From contig BGZK01000220.1 in assembly GCA_005406025.1 (NCBI GenBank), positions 517,176-581,175 on the forward strand: a DNA stretch of 64,000 bases. The letters run 5' to 3'. A program made the position numbers and the translations under genes. Source of the DNA: Eumeta japonica (Eukaryota; Arthropoda; Insecta; Lepidoptera; Psychidae). Positions 22,470 to 33,989 of the stretch are shown piece after piece. Under the pieces are notes generated by a model that had not been told where the DNA came from, searched no databases, and saw only the letters and a program-made list of their open reading frames with translations. Each line of letters starts with the position of its first letter. Within the stretch, counting starts at the first letter, position 1.

Positions 22470-22747
22470 GGTTGTTTTTAACACTCCTTAGACCCTGGTG
22501 GATGTGACTGTCTGCATTTTCCTGAGAATATGCTTAGTTGGTATGAAACGTACGTAGAATTTAAAAATATACCTATTAGTGGACTAAAATAACTAAAAAA
22601 ATTAACTCTTGCTTAGGTGTTCGATACCTGTCAATCCTCTCGAATCATTATTCAATTCTTTGGACAGGGATTCGTACTGGAAGAACAGATTCGAGGGTCA
22701 GCGGTGGGTTGCATGCTGCATTTCAATGCATGTTGCAGGCAAGCGTC
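22470..22747. mobile_element. Partial copy of the GACGCTTGCCTGCAAC inverted-repeat element
   Basis: It matches 56795-57083 nearly throughout: CCCTGGTGGATGTGACTGTC, CATGAAACGTACGTAGAATT and its relatives, TTGCTTAGGTGTTCGATA, and CGAGGGTCAGCGGTGGGTTG. It ends at 22730-22747 with ATGTTGCAGGCAAGCGTC, the same terminal repeat. The left end is missing or too decayed to see. It has no coding capacity. Confidence 0.8.
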
Positions 22748-22799
22748 AGAAACCTATCTTTTAGTATTTGTAGCTCAAAAATTCGAAAAAACAATTAAC

Positions 22800-23420
22800 C
22801 GTGTAGACCGCTCTTAAAATTTTCGTTTCTTTCAAGCTCAGTCTTCAAAAAGATACCCATCAGTAAAGTATTGAGTATGTATGCAAAAGATTGACTTTTG
22901 TGATTTTTTAAGTTCTTCGAGCTGAAGAATATAATTTTAATACATTTTCAGCTTTTCTAGTTCAAATATCTAGATTTATTTAAGTATAAAGAGATTTTTT
23001 TTCATTTTAAATTACGATATCTATCAAACGCGTAAGTCGATTTTAATATACTTTACCAACGTCATTCGACGCACACTTTAGCAATAAACGCTGACAGATA
23101 CCAAACATCATTAGAATAAAAATTTTAAAGATTATTTTGAAAATTATTTTTTGCGAATGTTTCATTGACGATATCTCGATCGAACTAACCGATTTTGATA
23201 AAATCAGTTAATTGCGCACGTGCGCACGCACACGCACACGTACGAACGTCCTTCTGAAATTAGTCGGGACGGTTTCCTGGAACCTCAACACGTCGAGATA
23301 TAATGATAATTCGATTTTTCAAAATAGAGCCCGAACCAAGAACTACCCTGTTCTTATCTTTGATTTTCAAAGCGGGAAGTTTAATAACTTCTACCACCTT
23401 TTTTTGTGAACAAGACCATA
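22800..23420. repeat. Unclassified interspersed repeat (part B of a longer unit)
   Basis: AT-rich sequence with GTTCTTCGAGCTGAAGAATA, CGATATCTCGATCGAACTAA and a CACACGCACACGTACG tract, ending with CGGGACGGTTTCCTGGAACC and nearby blocks. From memory these are consecutive parts of a dispersed lepidopteran repeat. The copy at 42090-42690 carries the adjoining upstream part; they overlap at the AGCTCGAAG region. Confidence 0.45.
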
Positions 23421-24295
23421 ATTTAGGAACACCATGTTGCCCTTGAAAATATCAATTACAATAAATTTTTCAACATAATTTGTCCACAAGTTATGAAGGC
23501 GCATTTAATGACTCTCATATTTTGCTTTCGATGTGTTCTCTATTAAACATCATTTAAAATATCGTGAGATTGATATTTATTAAGAAATGTGCGCGTGGAG
23601 GACAAGATAGCCTAAACCCCGACCCGCACTGAGCTAGGACCAAAATTTAGCTTAGGGCTACGCTCATCAGTCTGAAATAAGAATAATGCCGGAAGATGTA
23701 CCTCAGAGGTGGTGGAATATAACTACAATATGGACACAAAATGCAATGAAAGCAATACATCAACATTAATACGTTAAAAAAGTTAAATTCGTTGTTTGTA
23801 CGTAAATTCATAGCTTTTTAAAGCTCTTTAAAAACTATGAATTCATGTTTTCGAATAATTAGGTTTTGTTACGTTACTCCTAAAAAACAATCAGATACTG
23901 CTGTATTTTAGTTTATTTGGAAGGTTTGAGTTTAGCTCGACATGAAGGTTTTATTTCGAAAATAAAATATGAATGGTACATTCGAAAATGAAATACATAC
24001 AGTGAAAAAAATCAAATAGACTATTTAGAGAAATTAGACTAGATACATTAGTGTAAAATCCAGAATCTTTTAGAATTTTCAAATTAAATACAAAAGGTAG
24101 GTTGATAAAAATCTGATACCGTTGCATTTGTGTTTGTTTTTATTCCGGAATTTAATCAAAAAATAAGTAATTTCATAAATTAGTTTACACTGTTGGAAGC
24201 AAACAAACTTGTTTAATATTACGATACGACAGGAACGTGAAATTAAGGAAAATAAAAATAGAAAATTAATCGTCGCGATCGGTCAACATAATACC
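23421..24295. other. No feature recognised
   Basis: Mixed sequence. A more GC-rich patch at 23590-23720 does not match anything I know. An imperfect hairpin ATTCATAG/CTATGAAT lies at about 23806-23842. Confidence 0.5.
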
Positions 24296-24299
24296 GCTT

Positions 24300-24500
24300 C
24301 CTGCTCGCAAATGACTTTCGGGACTTCAAAGAGTCTCACGGACGCGCATCGCGACGGCGGCGACAACAAACGTACGGATCCATCCCCGGCTGTTACGGGA
24401 GTTACCTTTTAATTTAATTCCAAAGATGGCGACGTAAAAGAGCGCCGAGCCCCAGAAGGTGGCCTGGCCGAGGGCGCGCCGCCCGCTGGCGCTTAAACTT
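24300..24500. promoter_or_regulatory. GC-rich island
   Basis: A GC-rich block with CGCGACGGCGGCGACAACAA, GGGAGTTACCTTTTAATTTA and a CGAGGGCGCGCCGCCCGC core. Short frames on both strands (24209-24412 and 24326-24508) have no known domain and no convincing splice sites. Regulatory role inferred from composition. Confidence 0.35.
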
Positions 24501-24919
24501 CCTACCATAATTCTGGTGGAGCCACAAGTTTCAGCTTGTTGTTTTCACCTTACCGTATGCTCTGGAAGTTTCTTTGGAACAGCATTAGCATCCCTTTAAA
24601 TGTTGTACTGGCTTTAAAAGGTATGTCTAGAATCCAGTTTCGTATAGTATCAGATAGTTATATGAAGATCTTATAAGTAAAAATACATTGACAATAGAAA
24701 AGCGAAAAACATAAGATATCGATAAGACATTACCTTAAAAATATGTTTTATAAAACATTTAAAAGGAAAAAGAATTGTCCTCCCCGAGTCCGCTAAATTT
24801 CGAAATCATTTAAGTTGAAATTTCCTACTAATATAATGAATAAACTTTATGTTATTAAACAGCTTCATAAATAAAATTATTGTAGCAAGAATGTTGTCGG
24901 GCTATTAGTATTGTTAAAA
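24501..24919. other. AT-rich DNA, nothing recognised
   Basis: No open frame or repeat supported. Confidence 0.5.
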
Positions 24920-24970
24920 AGCTGGCCAAGTGTAATCGAAACTAATACAGTTCCGTATTTTTTACTCAAG
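24920..24970 (+). repeat. Fragment of a GGCCAAGTG...GTTCCGTA lepidopteran repeat
   Basis: AGCTGGCCAAGTGTAATCGA followed by CAGTTCCGTATTTT matches the head of a repeat related to 35018-35684, which opens with ACGGCCAAATGC and GGGTTCCGTAGATG. Confidence 0.5.
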
Positions 24971-25985
24971 CTGGCTCATCTTTGTGCTGCGACCAAGTTA
25001 GGCGAACTCTATCATATGTGCATGGAAAAATCTTTATGATTAGAGAAATCTTTGAGAACAGAGTAAAATCTATGGATTTTTTTCAATTAATGAAGAAACA
25101 TATGGTCTGTTGACTTCGGCTGATTTTAAATTAAATTATGACATTATAGAACATATATTCCTAAAACGTTTGATATCAGTGTGCTGTAAAAGAAATAGAA
25201 CGTAAAAGTTTAGATTTTGAAGTTATTAATTTTCATTTGGTGTCAAGTTCTATATATGATCTAAAGAAAATTTTGGTTTAACTTTATTTTACTATATTTA
25301 CCTTGATATTTGTCTATTAATAAAAACGTCATTTTAATTTTTTGAAATTATTGTATCCGTAATTTATATATTCATTTGAAAAAGCCACATTTTCCAATGA
25401 TAATACAAAAATATCATAAAACGAAGATTTGATTTTTTTGGCTGATTTTGTATATTTTTGACTGTATATTCGTCTACCTTTTGCTTGATATTCTAATAGG
25501 TAACCACGAACTCCTTAATTTTAAACCAATCCATAGGTTTAACCGGTGTTATTTCACTGTATAAAGTCTGTATTTTACAAATTGGTGTCTCCGGTTTTCA
25601 TTTTAGCTAAAAATGTCTACGAGAAAATAAATAATGGATAGACAGTTATCAAAATAAGTCAGAAATGTAATTTTTAATTTATTTTGAATAAAAAACATAT
25701 TAAATTGTATCATGTAAATGTAACTTGTAATAAAACTTGATTTATGTAAGCAAAATATGATAAATAATATACGAAAGGAGTAAATAATATCAATAGTGAT
25801 CAAAAAAATGTCAACAGAAGGGGCTTCAATGAGCAACTTCCAATATCCGTTCCTCTACATAAATCAATTTTATTGTTAAATACAGAACATTGAAATATAT
25901 TTATAACAGCTACTTGTAGTTACTAAGCTACGCTGAAAAAGCTATAGTATTAATTAGTGTGTAAGTTATACTTTTAAGCTATTAT
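24971..25985. other. AT-rich DNA, nothing recognised
   Basis: About 1 kb of AT-rich DNA. The 77-codon minus-strand frame at 25603-25836 is Ile/Phe/Leu-rich from base composition. Confidence 0.5.
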
Positions 25986-26354
25986 TTGCCCGCCTTCACT
26001 TCTAACCTGTTCCAGCCGCGCTTATGGACTACGAGTCTTATTCTCGAATCTTGATATAGATTTAAATTCTAAATCTATCGCATTCCCAAATCTTGAACTG
26101 GACTCATCAAACACGTCACAAATACGTGATTCGAGGCATATTCGTATTAAGATAACTTTATTCTATCGACAAATAAAGTTCAATTAATACCCTACCAAAA
26201 CAGACATTGAAAACATCAAGATCCAATAATGAATAATAGCGGCTCAGAGGTGAAATTTGCGAAAGAAGACTGGAATCGATTTAATTTACGCAGAGATGTT
26301 AGAACTTTTTCAACCCCTCCTATCAGAGTTTCACGGCTAAAAATAAGCTTCTAT

Positions 26355-26404
26355 GACAATAACGACGATAATGATGATGATAACGATGATGATGACGATG
26401 GTGG
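26355..26404. repeat. (GAT/GAC)n trinucleotide repeat
   Basis: About 16 trinucleotide units with GAT and GAC variants. It falls inside a 94-codon plus-strand frame at 26229-26513, giving an Asp/Asn run; that frame has no other protein-like character. Confidence 0.85.
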
Positions 26405-26629
26405 TTTATGTTACAGTGTGCATGAACTCAAATTTACAACATTAAATACCTATTTATTCCTCATGTCGGACATCATAAAAACTAAACAAAGAGAATTATA
26501 TCTATTATCATAGTTGTTGAAGAAAAAAACGATTTCAACATTGTGCTTAAGGTTTCACTCTCGAAAATTATCGTTTGTGATATATTACATCAAGTCATCA
26601 TGCGATCTAATCATGAAAAAATATATCGC

Positions 26630-26700
26630 CTAACCGAGGTTTAAACCTAGGTCTTTTCGTATCCAAAATAAACCTTTTACCCGCTAAGCCACGTGGAAGG
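26630..26700 (-). mobile_element. tRNA-like head of a SINE
   Basis: The minus strand has an A-box-like GTGGCTTAGCGGGTAAAAG (26674-26692) and a B-box-like GGTTTAAACCTC near 26636-26648, at tRNA-like spacing. No acceptor stem pairing is seen, so a SINE remnant is the better reading. Confidence 0.45.
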
Positions 26701-26769
26701 TAATTCTCATTGTTTTATAAGTATTGCAATTTGTATCATCATGGCATGCTTTTTACGTCGTACTGTATT

Positions 26770-26945
26770 ATTTATTTAACGGGAGCACAATAAAGATACT
26801 CATTGTCGTCGGCCCAAGGTTAGCGACTCGTGAGTGAATTAATCCAGCAATTAATCTAATAAACGTCGCCCGCTTTATCTGGGGCGGGCGGCGCCCCGAG
26901 CCGCGGCGGCGCTCGCGCGACTCGCATTTTAAATATCCCGCATTT
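26770..26945. promoter_or_regulatory. GC-rich island next to a homeodomain-site cluster
   Basis: The left half holds GTGAATTAATCCAGCAATTA and TCTAATAAACG, dense in TAAT cores including a bicoid-like TTAATCC. A GATA-type TTTATCTG follows, then a very GC-rich core (GGGGCGGGCGGCGCCCCGAG). No frame or repeat explains it. Confidence 0.45.
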
Positions 26946-27059
26946 TTCTACTGAAAACAACCGCCCGAAAATAATATGAAAAATTCATGTGTATTCAGCT
27001 CTTTTAATAAAATTTGACGAATAACAAAACATTACGAACAAACTCGGAGGATGTAATAA

Positions 27060-27350
27060 TGTAAAGTGATATAAATATTGCGGTGGGTGCAAAGTCGACT
27101 TAGAACATATAGCTTTCGAATCTGAAAGTACCGGGTTCTAATGCTGATCTCGAACGAAACCAAAGAGTTTTTATCGTATGTCCAATTAAAATATATTCGC
27201 CGAGTGCCTTGAAATACAAGTTAAGCCGTTAGTTGCGGACGATATCACCACATCGGGGATGACAGTCGTTAGTGGGCCACAATCCACACTGTGGCTCAGA
27301 GTGAAGGCTATAGGGATCAAATCCTTGAATCCGAGATAACACGATTGTGA
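27060..27350 (+). mobile_element. Possible tRNA-derived SINE, degenerate
   Basis: A B-box-like CCGGGTTCTAATGC (27131-27144) follows a weak A-box region. A body of about 200 bp ends in GACAGTCGTTAGTGGGCCAC and CACACTGTGGCTCAGAGTGA. The A box is poor, so confidence is limited. Confidence 0.35.
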
Positions 27351-27474
27351 GAGGGAACGCTACAACAATGAAATATGAAAACGGTGAAGCAACAACTATT
27401 TCTTAAATTGCAACATTAATTTATTTTGTGTAAAATTCTTACTGATGCTATAAACCATAATTTATATTAGGTTA

Positions 27475-27600
27475 TTTGTTTTTCAAACACACGCCAACAC
27501 CTAGACGGATTGTAATTAAATTTTGCATTGATTTTGCAATTATATCCTGGAATCCTACAAATACATAGTAATGATTGCCTATTACAAATATATAAAACAT
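27475..27600 (+). mobile_element. RTE-like retroposon 3' relic
   Basis: ACGCCAACACCTAGACGGAT followed by a TTTTGCATTGATTTTGCAAT segment fits the gene-poor tail found at many lepidopteran retroposed fragments, whose usual form has CCTGGGCGGAT and ATGAAATTTGGCAT. Confidence 0.4.
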
Positions 27601-27760
27601 CGTTGGTAGGACCAAGATCTGGAACCTGGATTGGAAAAGAAAGTGACTTTAAGATCGGAAACAACAGTGGAAATGAAGTAGCACCAAACGTTAGAATCAG
27701 GATTGTATTCGAGAATAGGACAGCAATCGATATGGACAGCGGAATCAGTCAGTGCAACAG
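27600..27760. repeat. Degenerate six-base tandem array (GGAATCGGGATC-type)
   Basis: Units such as GGACCAAGATCTGGAACC, AAGATCGGAAAC, GAATCAGGATTG and GACAGCGGAATCAG repeat at six-base steps. The 78-codon plus-strand frame here reads through this repeat and is not a gene. Confidence 0.5.
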
Positions 27761-28149
27761 CTAAAGCTATTTATCTTATGTCCAAACGAACGTCACGGCT
27801 GGTAAGTCTATACTACAAAATAAAACGAGTATTGCTATATTTTAATTTATGCCCCACAAATTTATTTAATAATTTAAACTTGGCGTAGATTTAATTAGAT
27901 ATTGTCCCTCTTCTGCAACAAACAGTGCATGCTGCAGCCCACTTTATTAAAATATGACAATATAGTTCTATAAAAACAATTAGAAAACATTTAGAAATAT
28001 CTGCTGAGGCTTCCTCAATGCAACTCATTCTATTTAGTTGTTGTGTCAAAAAGGTGGCTAGGTGGATTAGGGCAGCAAATATTGGTTTAATTTCTTGTGA
28101 GAAGACCATAGAGTGGATTTTATCTTTCTAAATTGTTGAGTCTGATATT

Positions 28150-28330
28150 TAATAACCCCACTGATGAGGCATCCCCCCGCCCATACTGTAGACAGATTAA
28201 GAGACTTGGGCCTTAAGCCCTTCTCGCCGGCCCAGTATGGGACGAAAATTACTAACGACTACGGTCACCAATATCATTGATGACAGCTTAGCATACTCGC
28301 CGAGGCATGAAGCAAGTAGTTTACCATAAG
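28150..28330. repeat. Unclassified interspersed repeat
   Basis: A GC-elevated block with GATGAGGCATCCCCCCGCCC, GGCCTTAAGCCC and CCGAGGCATGAAGCAAGTAG. It resembles a dispersed lepidopteran sequence I recall but cannot classify. GGGCCTTAAGCCC is a 13-base near-palindrome. Confidence 0.4.
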
Positions 28331-29248
28331 ATAAGTTACAAATTCGTCGATCGATTCACGTAATCAAAATTCAAGGAACTAGAGTGAACCAGATCTATCC
28401 CGATGTAACCATTCAGCTGCCACCATTCTACACTTTAATAATAACGTTGAAATAATAGTTTATACAAAATGGATTTTATAATGCATCTTCTCACAAATAT
28501 CCTTCCCTTATAAAACAATTTTGCCAAAGAAACCAGATGCATGACAAAATCCTCCCTGTATAGAGCATTTAGATTTCAACGCTATAACGTTGAGCGTTTT
28601 CAACGTTAAATAAGCAATAGCAAAACAACAGTTACCTACTTAAACATCTCTTTAAAACAAGTCGAATGCTAAACACACATTATCCGATTCTGTTTAATGC
28701 CTGAGGTACAAGAGGATGTACTTGTTTTGATGCAGGAGCGCCATATTAAATATTGACGGCGTGCTGAGGCAACTCCTTAAATATTCAAATACTTTCTAGC
28801 GTTAACTCTGACGGTTCTGGGGCGATTTTGTTTTGTAAAAAAAAAGTTTTATTAAAACGTGTTCGTTTATTTTGATGAACGTTAACACGAAACAGTTTGT
28901 GTCAACCTCGGTGTGGAACTGTACGTACTACATAAATTGATACACACGTACATAACATATTGTTTAACTAAAATAATTATAATCTTGTCTTGATAAAGAA
29001 AAAGTAATTAAATACGAAAAAACAAAAACATAGTTCGCGTAAACGTCGATGTCATGACATCTCTTTTTGTCAAACTTTTTTCTTCTTCACAGCGTCGCGA
29101 CACACGGAGTCCGGATACGCCATATATGACAACTAGAAAGAAAAAAAAATAGTGCTCATAATATTCACCATAAGATTCACCAACAAAATAACAATTAAAT
29201 TACGAAGCAATTCACTAATTAACACGTGTCATGAAAGTAAGCATTTGT
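28331..29248. other. No feature recognised
   Basis: AT-rich sequence without supported frames or repeats. Confidence 0.5.
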
Positions 29249-29995
29249 TGTTATAAGCTTTTATTTAGTTTCACCTGTCCCGTTGTCTGTCTGTCCGTCT
29301 GTAATCAAATCTTGCAAGTTAAATTTGATCCACTTCCCGGTTTCCGATTGAGCTGAAATTTTGCACGCATGTATAAATCGGATGACTATGCAATATTATT
29401 ATGACATAGAGCTGATCTGATTATGGAGCTGGAAGGTGGCCATAGGAATTAAACTACGCAACCCCATCGAGTTTGGGCTCGTTTGATTTGTCTTAACGAC
29501 TATCTTGGTTGGCGTGAATATGCAACTCCAACAAATTTGGGAAAAAAGTTCGTCCCGTTTGTTATGAATGTGGATTATGTCTGATTGATTAGATGGACGA
29601 CCCAATGCCAAGGTGAGCACGGTATGAGGGTGTATAAATATTTCATATCGCTAACGTTGCGCCTCAGGATACCAGGGCGAACCCTGTTGTACTGAACCCC
29701 TTATCCCTCTACAATGGACCTCTGGAGGGATGGATCGTTTTTGTCCTATACTCGTGAGAACAACATGAACAAAAAAAAAGAAACGACTCCATAAGGAAAA
29801 CGACGTTTAGAGAAGGCGAAATTGAAGCGACAAGAGAAGATCGCTAATGGAAGCGATATCCACAAGCGGCAACGCTTAGAAAAGATAAGGTTAGCAGTAG
29901 TTAAACATAGAGAAAACGAATCGTTAGAACAACGCACAAATAGGCAAAATACCGATAGAATACATACACAAGAGACAAGAAAAAACTCGTATTAG
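29249..29995 (+). mobile_element. Degenerate Helitron-like (?) element segment
   Basis: It opens with a non-coding lead (GTTTCACCTGTCCCGTTGTC, then a TGTCTGTCTGTCCGTC tract and CACTTCCCGGTTTCCGATTG) that I recall as a dispersed lepidopteran sequence. At its 3' part, after GGACCTCTGGAGGGATGGAT, the plus strand encodes a broken Lys/Arg/Glu-rich start (AKLKRQEKIANGSDIHKRQR, then LEQRTNRQNTDRIHTQETRK). Such charged N-termini are found in Helitron-type proteins. No Rep or helicase motif is present, and the block ends abruptly where the CACGCTTTT-type element begins near 30000. The class is therefore a guess. Confidence 0.35.
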
Positions 29996-30041
29996 AAATA
30001 CTAAAAAGTTAAAAATAAAATTAAAGAAAAAAACCTTTTTT

Positions 30042-30287
30042 AAAAACATGCTTTTATTATTTGTTAATAAAATGAACTAAAAAGTTAAAAATAATTAACT
30101 CTAATAAGAAGAAATAACACTTTATAAGTTCGTTGTAACCTTTAGCGATTTATTAAGCTTCTTCGTCTACGACAAAATAATTCCATATCGTACATAATTA
30201 ATATTTTAAACACTAAAACTTTACACCTCAATTATTAAATATTCCCGTTTTTATTTTATCCCAATTTTATAAATAAAAGCGTGTTAC
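30042..30287. mobile_element. MITE-like element with CACGCTTTTATT-type inverted ends
   Basis: The left end AAACATGCTTTTATTATT and right end AATAAAAGCGTGTTAC are inverted matches about 14 bp long, enclosing about 215 bp of AT-rich DNA. ACTAAAAAGTTAAAAATAA occurs at 29998 and again at 30075. The 15314-15610 foldback element shares both the end motif and a CTAAAAAGTGAAAAATAA relative, so these are probably one family. Confidence 0.5.
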
Positions 30288-32220
30288 ATTATGATAGCAA
30301 GAGGGAAAAAAGGTGCTAAATGTTCTTAATTATACCATCAAAAGGTAACAATGTTCTTTAAATTTTTTTAATTAGATAGTACAACTTTTGAATTACTTCA
30401 GTTAAAATATAAAATCTGCTACAATGCGAATATTCAATATCTAATGAAATGCTAGTCGTAAATCGAAAAAATAAATGTAGTTTCATAGTGAACATCACAA
30501 TTTGCGATTTGTTTTTAAAGAACGTGTCAAAATCTGTTGTTCAGTTAAGCATCGAATTCATTCAAGATTCCACTTTCAAACAACAGAACGAAATACGTAT
30601 TAAACAAATGTATTGAGTAATATTTATTCCCATGCAAATGATATGAAATAATCAAGGCGTATTGTTCATTATTATTTAAACTTCTGAGATATTACTGAAT
30701 ATCGCTTTTGAGATAAATTTCATTATTTAGAATCAATCTTTATTATCACATTACATGATATTAATCAATTTACAATAATAATGATAAATGGTTTTAGTCA
30801 TAATGGTTTACGTAATATCATGATTTGTAAAAATGTTTATTATTGAACCGCTCCGCCCAAAATCTAAGGAGAATATTGATTTTTAGAACTATCCATTGCT
30901 TAGATTTTTTTGTAATATTTTACAACATAAACATAGAAAAATATTAAATTAAGATTTTTTGGGATATTATGTTCACTACAATATATATTGTATAAATCAG
31001 ACTACCGTAAATATGATAATCTGAATTGCTTAATTCTTTAGTAGCATTTAGCTACGAGCTATCAACTCTGAGCACGCGTGTTCGCATGTTTTGTTTAACA
31101 CGAAGTGAGAAACAGTCAATTCCTTACCTCACGTTAAACAGAAATTTAAGGAAAACAGGTTTTTTCAAACACCCTTAAATTAGCTTAATTTAAGAAGTCT
31201 GAAAATCATGTAAAGTCATTGGACTTTTGTAAAATCATTAGCGACAGTAGTTATTTGACAAAGCGAAGTATAGATAGGTTCATTTTCTGCCTTTCACGTA
31301 CGAAACTCTAATAATAATGGAATCAAACCTTAACAATTCATTCCCAATTTTTTTATCAAAATAATTAAAACTCAAAAACTTCAAGTAATTCTCAGAACAA
31401 GGTATATCATAATAGAGAAATGAGTTTGAGTTTTTAAATCTTTTTTACCCGTTTGTGTTTCCTATCATTCGAAAGTTAGACGAAACGGCCGCCGCACGCA
31501 TTTTCATACAAATGGTAGGAAAACTAAACCCGGTAGTAATAGTTAAAAACTCACACACGACCCTCTGGACTATTAAATGGCCACGTTTACTGTTTTGAGT
31601 AGGCCGGCTTCGCTACATATCCCTTAGTAGGTAACACCGCGGTTAGTTCTGAAAGCTCTAAAAATTTTAAGCACTAAGGAATACGCCTGAATAAATGTTC
31701 TGGTTTTGTTTCTTTGTTTTTAACAAGACCAGAGGCAACGGAATTCATTATTTAATGATCCACATCAAAATCATGCTGAGCAGAGTTAGTAAAGTATATC
31801 ATTTTTGCGAAAATTCAAGAAATATTCTTTGACATTTTTCACCAAGAAGTTTACGAAATAAACGATTCTTTATTCGGAATAAAGAGATCTGGTAGTAAAT
31901 GAAATTATTTTCACCGAAATCTTTCTCTAAATTAAATTAAAATAATCGTAACTATTATCTATTTTTAAAACATTTGTAAGCTCATTATTATTATTCTTTA
32001 AACGAAATAAATAGTTTGACTTAGCTTTACTCATTCTATAGGAATATCGTGAATAGTTATTGAAAAAAAGAATATTCTTTATTTTTAATTTTTTCTTATT
32101 TTTATGCATAAAATATGAACCAAATAAAATCTATTAAAAAAGATACGCAACAAATAACTCTTATTTATAAATATAACAAAAATCTATTACAACGTAACAC
32201 TGCGATATACCAGTTTATAC
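30288..32220. other. AT-rich DNA, nothing recognised
   Basis: About 1.9 kb without supported features. A patch at 31485-31660 is less AT-rich but has no frame or repeat I know. Confidence 0.5.
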
Positions 32221-32221
32221 G

Positions 32222-32300
32222 TGTACTAGCGACTCGTCTCGGCTTGGTACGGGTAGCAGTAATCATATACAGCCAGATGACATCTGGTGAATAAATGGGA
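32222..32300 (+). mobile_element. RTE-like retroposon relic (ACTAGCGACCCG start)
   Basis: TACTAGCGACTCGTCTCGGC followed by TTGGTACGGGTAGCAG is a decayed form of a very common lepidopteran fragment start (ACTAGCGACCCGCCCCGGC). Similarity fades after about 80 bp. Confidence 0.5.
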
Positions 32301-32499
32301 GTGGGCATGTGACGAAGATTTATCAAATATCTGAAGTACAATGCCTTAGTATGGGCACAGAATCTATTAATTTTTAAGTAAAATGTGACCAACATTGACA
32401 TTTATTGTGGTAAAACCATGAGGTTGCTGGACATAAATGAACTGACTCGACCCGTGCAACACAGCATTTTCACAGAATTTTTACAGTTTCTTTTCGTTC

Positions 32500-32720
32500 A
32501 ATAAGTGAGAGTTCCGGTGGCTTACGCTCCCTCCATCACTCCACAACATGTATCAGCTCCCCTTCTCTCTCCATCAGCCTATTGCTTTCCTCCATTAGAT
32601 ATTCTATTCCTACCAAGAGTCTGCCAACCTGCAACGCTGCAACCAACCTGGCAACTCTTTTGGAGTCATGCACGTTCGGGTAGCATTGACCACTTTGTAG
32701 CTCGTTTGCCTCTCCATAAT
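32500..32720 (-). mobile_element. GGCAAACGAG-family repeat, copy 3
   Basis: In reverse orientation it shows AGTGAGAGTTCCGGTGGC, a CTCCATCACTCC tract, a CAACGCTGCAACC relic of the GGCAACGCAC block and GCTCGTTTGCCTC at the end, followed by an A-rich tail. The 105-codon plus-strand frame here reads through this repeat and is not a gene. Confidence 0.65.
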
Positions 32721-33095
32721 GTTATAAAAAAAAAACAAAAAAAATATGTTAAACCAATCGCTACCAAACTTCACAGGATCACCCACTGGACTAATCTGAA
32801 GATTATCTGTAAAATCCCTTAAAATGAGTCAAACCATTTTGGAATCAATAGAGATTACACATAAAAATATCGACTTTTTTTATATACATAAATAAATCAA
32901 ATATACCCGGATCTATGATTTTAACTAGGTACAAAATTCTCAGAAAAATGTTAAAATTATTTTTTTATAGTTCCTCAAAGGAGGAACTTTAAAAAAAAAT
33001 ATAATTTCACATGTTTCCATTATATAGTTGTTGTTTATAGAAATCTATATATCCAAATTTCTTCGCACTTAAACTACTTCGTCGATTATTTATAT
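32721..33095. other. AT-rich DNA, nothing recognised
   Basis: Contains a short hairpin GTTCCTC/GAGGAAC near 32970-32987. No other feature. Confidence 0.5.
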
Positions 33096-33099
33096 TAAG

Positions 33100-33330
33100 A
33101 TCGCCGTTCTTTACCGTAACGAATTCTCTTTCACGTTTATGAGCGCGTGCTTATTCGCAAGTCTGTTTCGTATCATGGATTCAGTGGCGCGGGCCCGGCG
33201 TCCGCGCCCGCACCTTTCGCGAGTTGCGGCCGACTCGATAAATTATGTAGACAATTTATTAACTTCTATCAAATGAGATCCCAAAGAGGAAGTTTTCCGG
33301 CCGCATTGCTCTTGAATTAAGGAGGGAGGG
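33100..33330. promoter_or_regulatory. GC-rich island
   Basis: The core GCGCGGGCCCGGCGTCCGCG lies near 33187-33206, flanked by TCGATAAATTATG and CAATTTATTAAC. It is surrounded by AT-rich DNA and has no supported frame. Regulatory role inferred from composition. Confidence 0.4.
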
Positions 33331-33940
33331 ACTAACTAGTTCGGTGCATTTAGAGCGTGGACGCAACGCATGAAAATGCTCTTTTACAAATCTGTATGAG
33401 AGCATTAAATTTAGGTTAGATGTTACGTAGTGTAAGTTCATTCCTCGTTTTATTTATCACCAATTCACTACAGGTGTTACATGATTGATTGAAATAACGA
33501 CAATTACTGATGTTGCGGTATTGTGACACAGCCAATGGCATATGATTATTTTAATTTAATTTGTTTTACCTTTAATAAAATTCTCATCACTAAATATTAG
33601 TAAAACTATATGTCGTATCCACGCGACATTATGTCCTGTGTTCGTATATTCATATCACCCGTCATCGTCTTTGGAGTTGTTTAGAGACAGGAAGATCGAA
33701 TTTTTTTACCAATAACATTTATCTGGATGTAACGTGATATAAAATACTTAACATTATTATGTTTTTTTTAATTATTTTTAAGCTTTTTTCTTTTACTATT
33801 CGTACTTATTTCATGCAGGATTAATGTTCTATAAACCAGTTCATTGTGTAATTCTCGATTTGCATTTTAATCGACGCTCTGTAGAAACCTTCGCTTGAGT
33901 AAAATCATGGCCACCTGTGTTTACAGTTATCTAATAACTA
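33331..33940. other. No feature recognised
   Basis: AT-rich with no supported gene or repeat. Confidence 0.5.
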
Positions 33941-33989
33941 ATTGAAGTCAGTGCAACAATTTGTCTACACATTTTCTTATATCAACTAT

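Noticed and set aside
24326..24508. 60-codon minus-strand frame in the 24.4-kb GC island
   Set aside because: No domain, and a plus-strand frame overlaps it; composition alone explains both.
26229..26513. 94-codon frame with an Asp run
   Set aside because: The run comes from a GAT/GAC trinucleotide repeat, and the rest has AT-driven composition.
32505..32822. 105-codon plus-strand frame
   Set aside because: It reads through a reverse copy of the GGCAAACGAG-family repeat.
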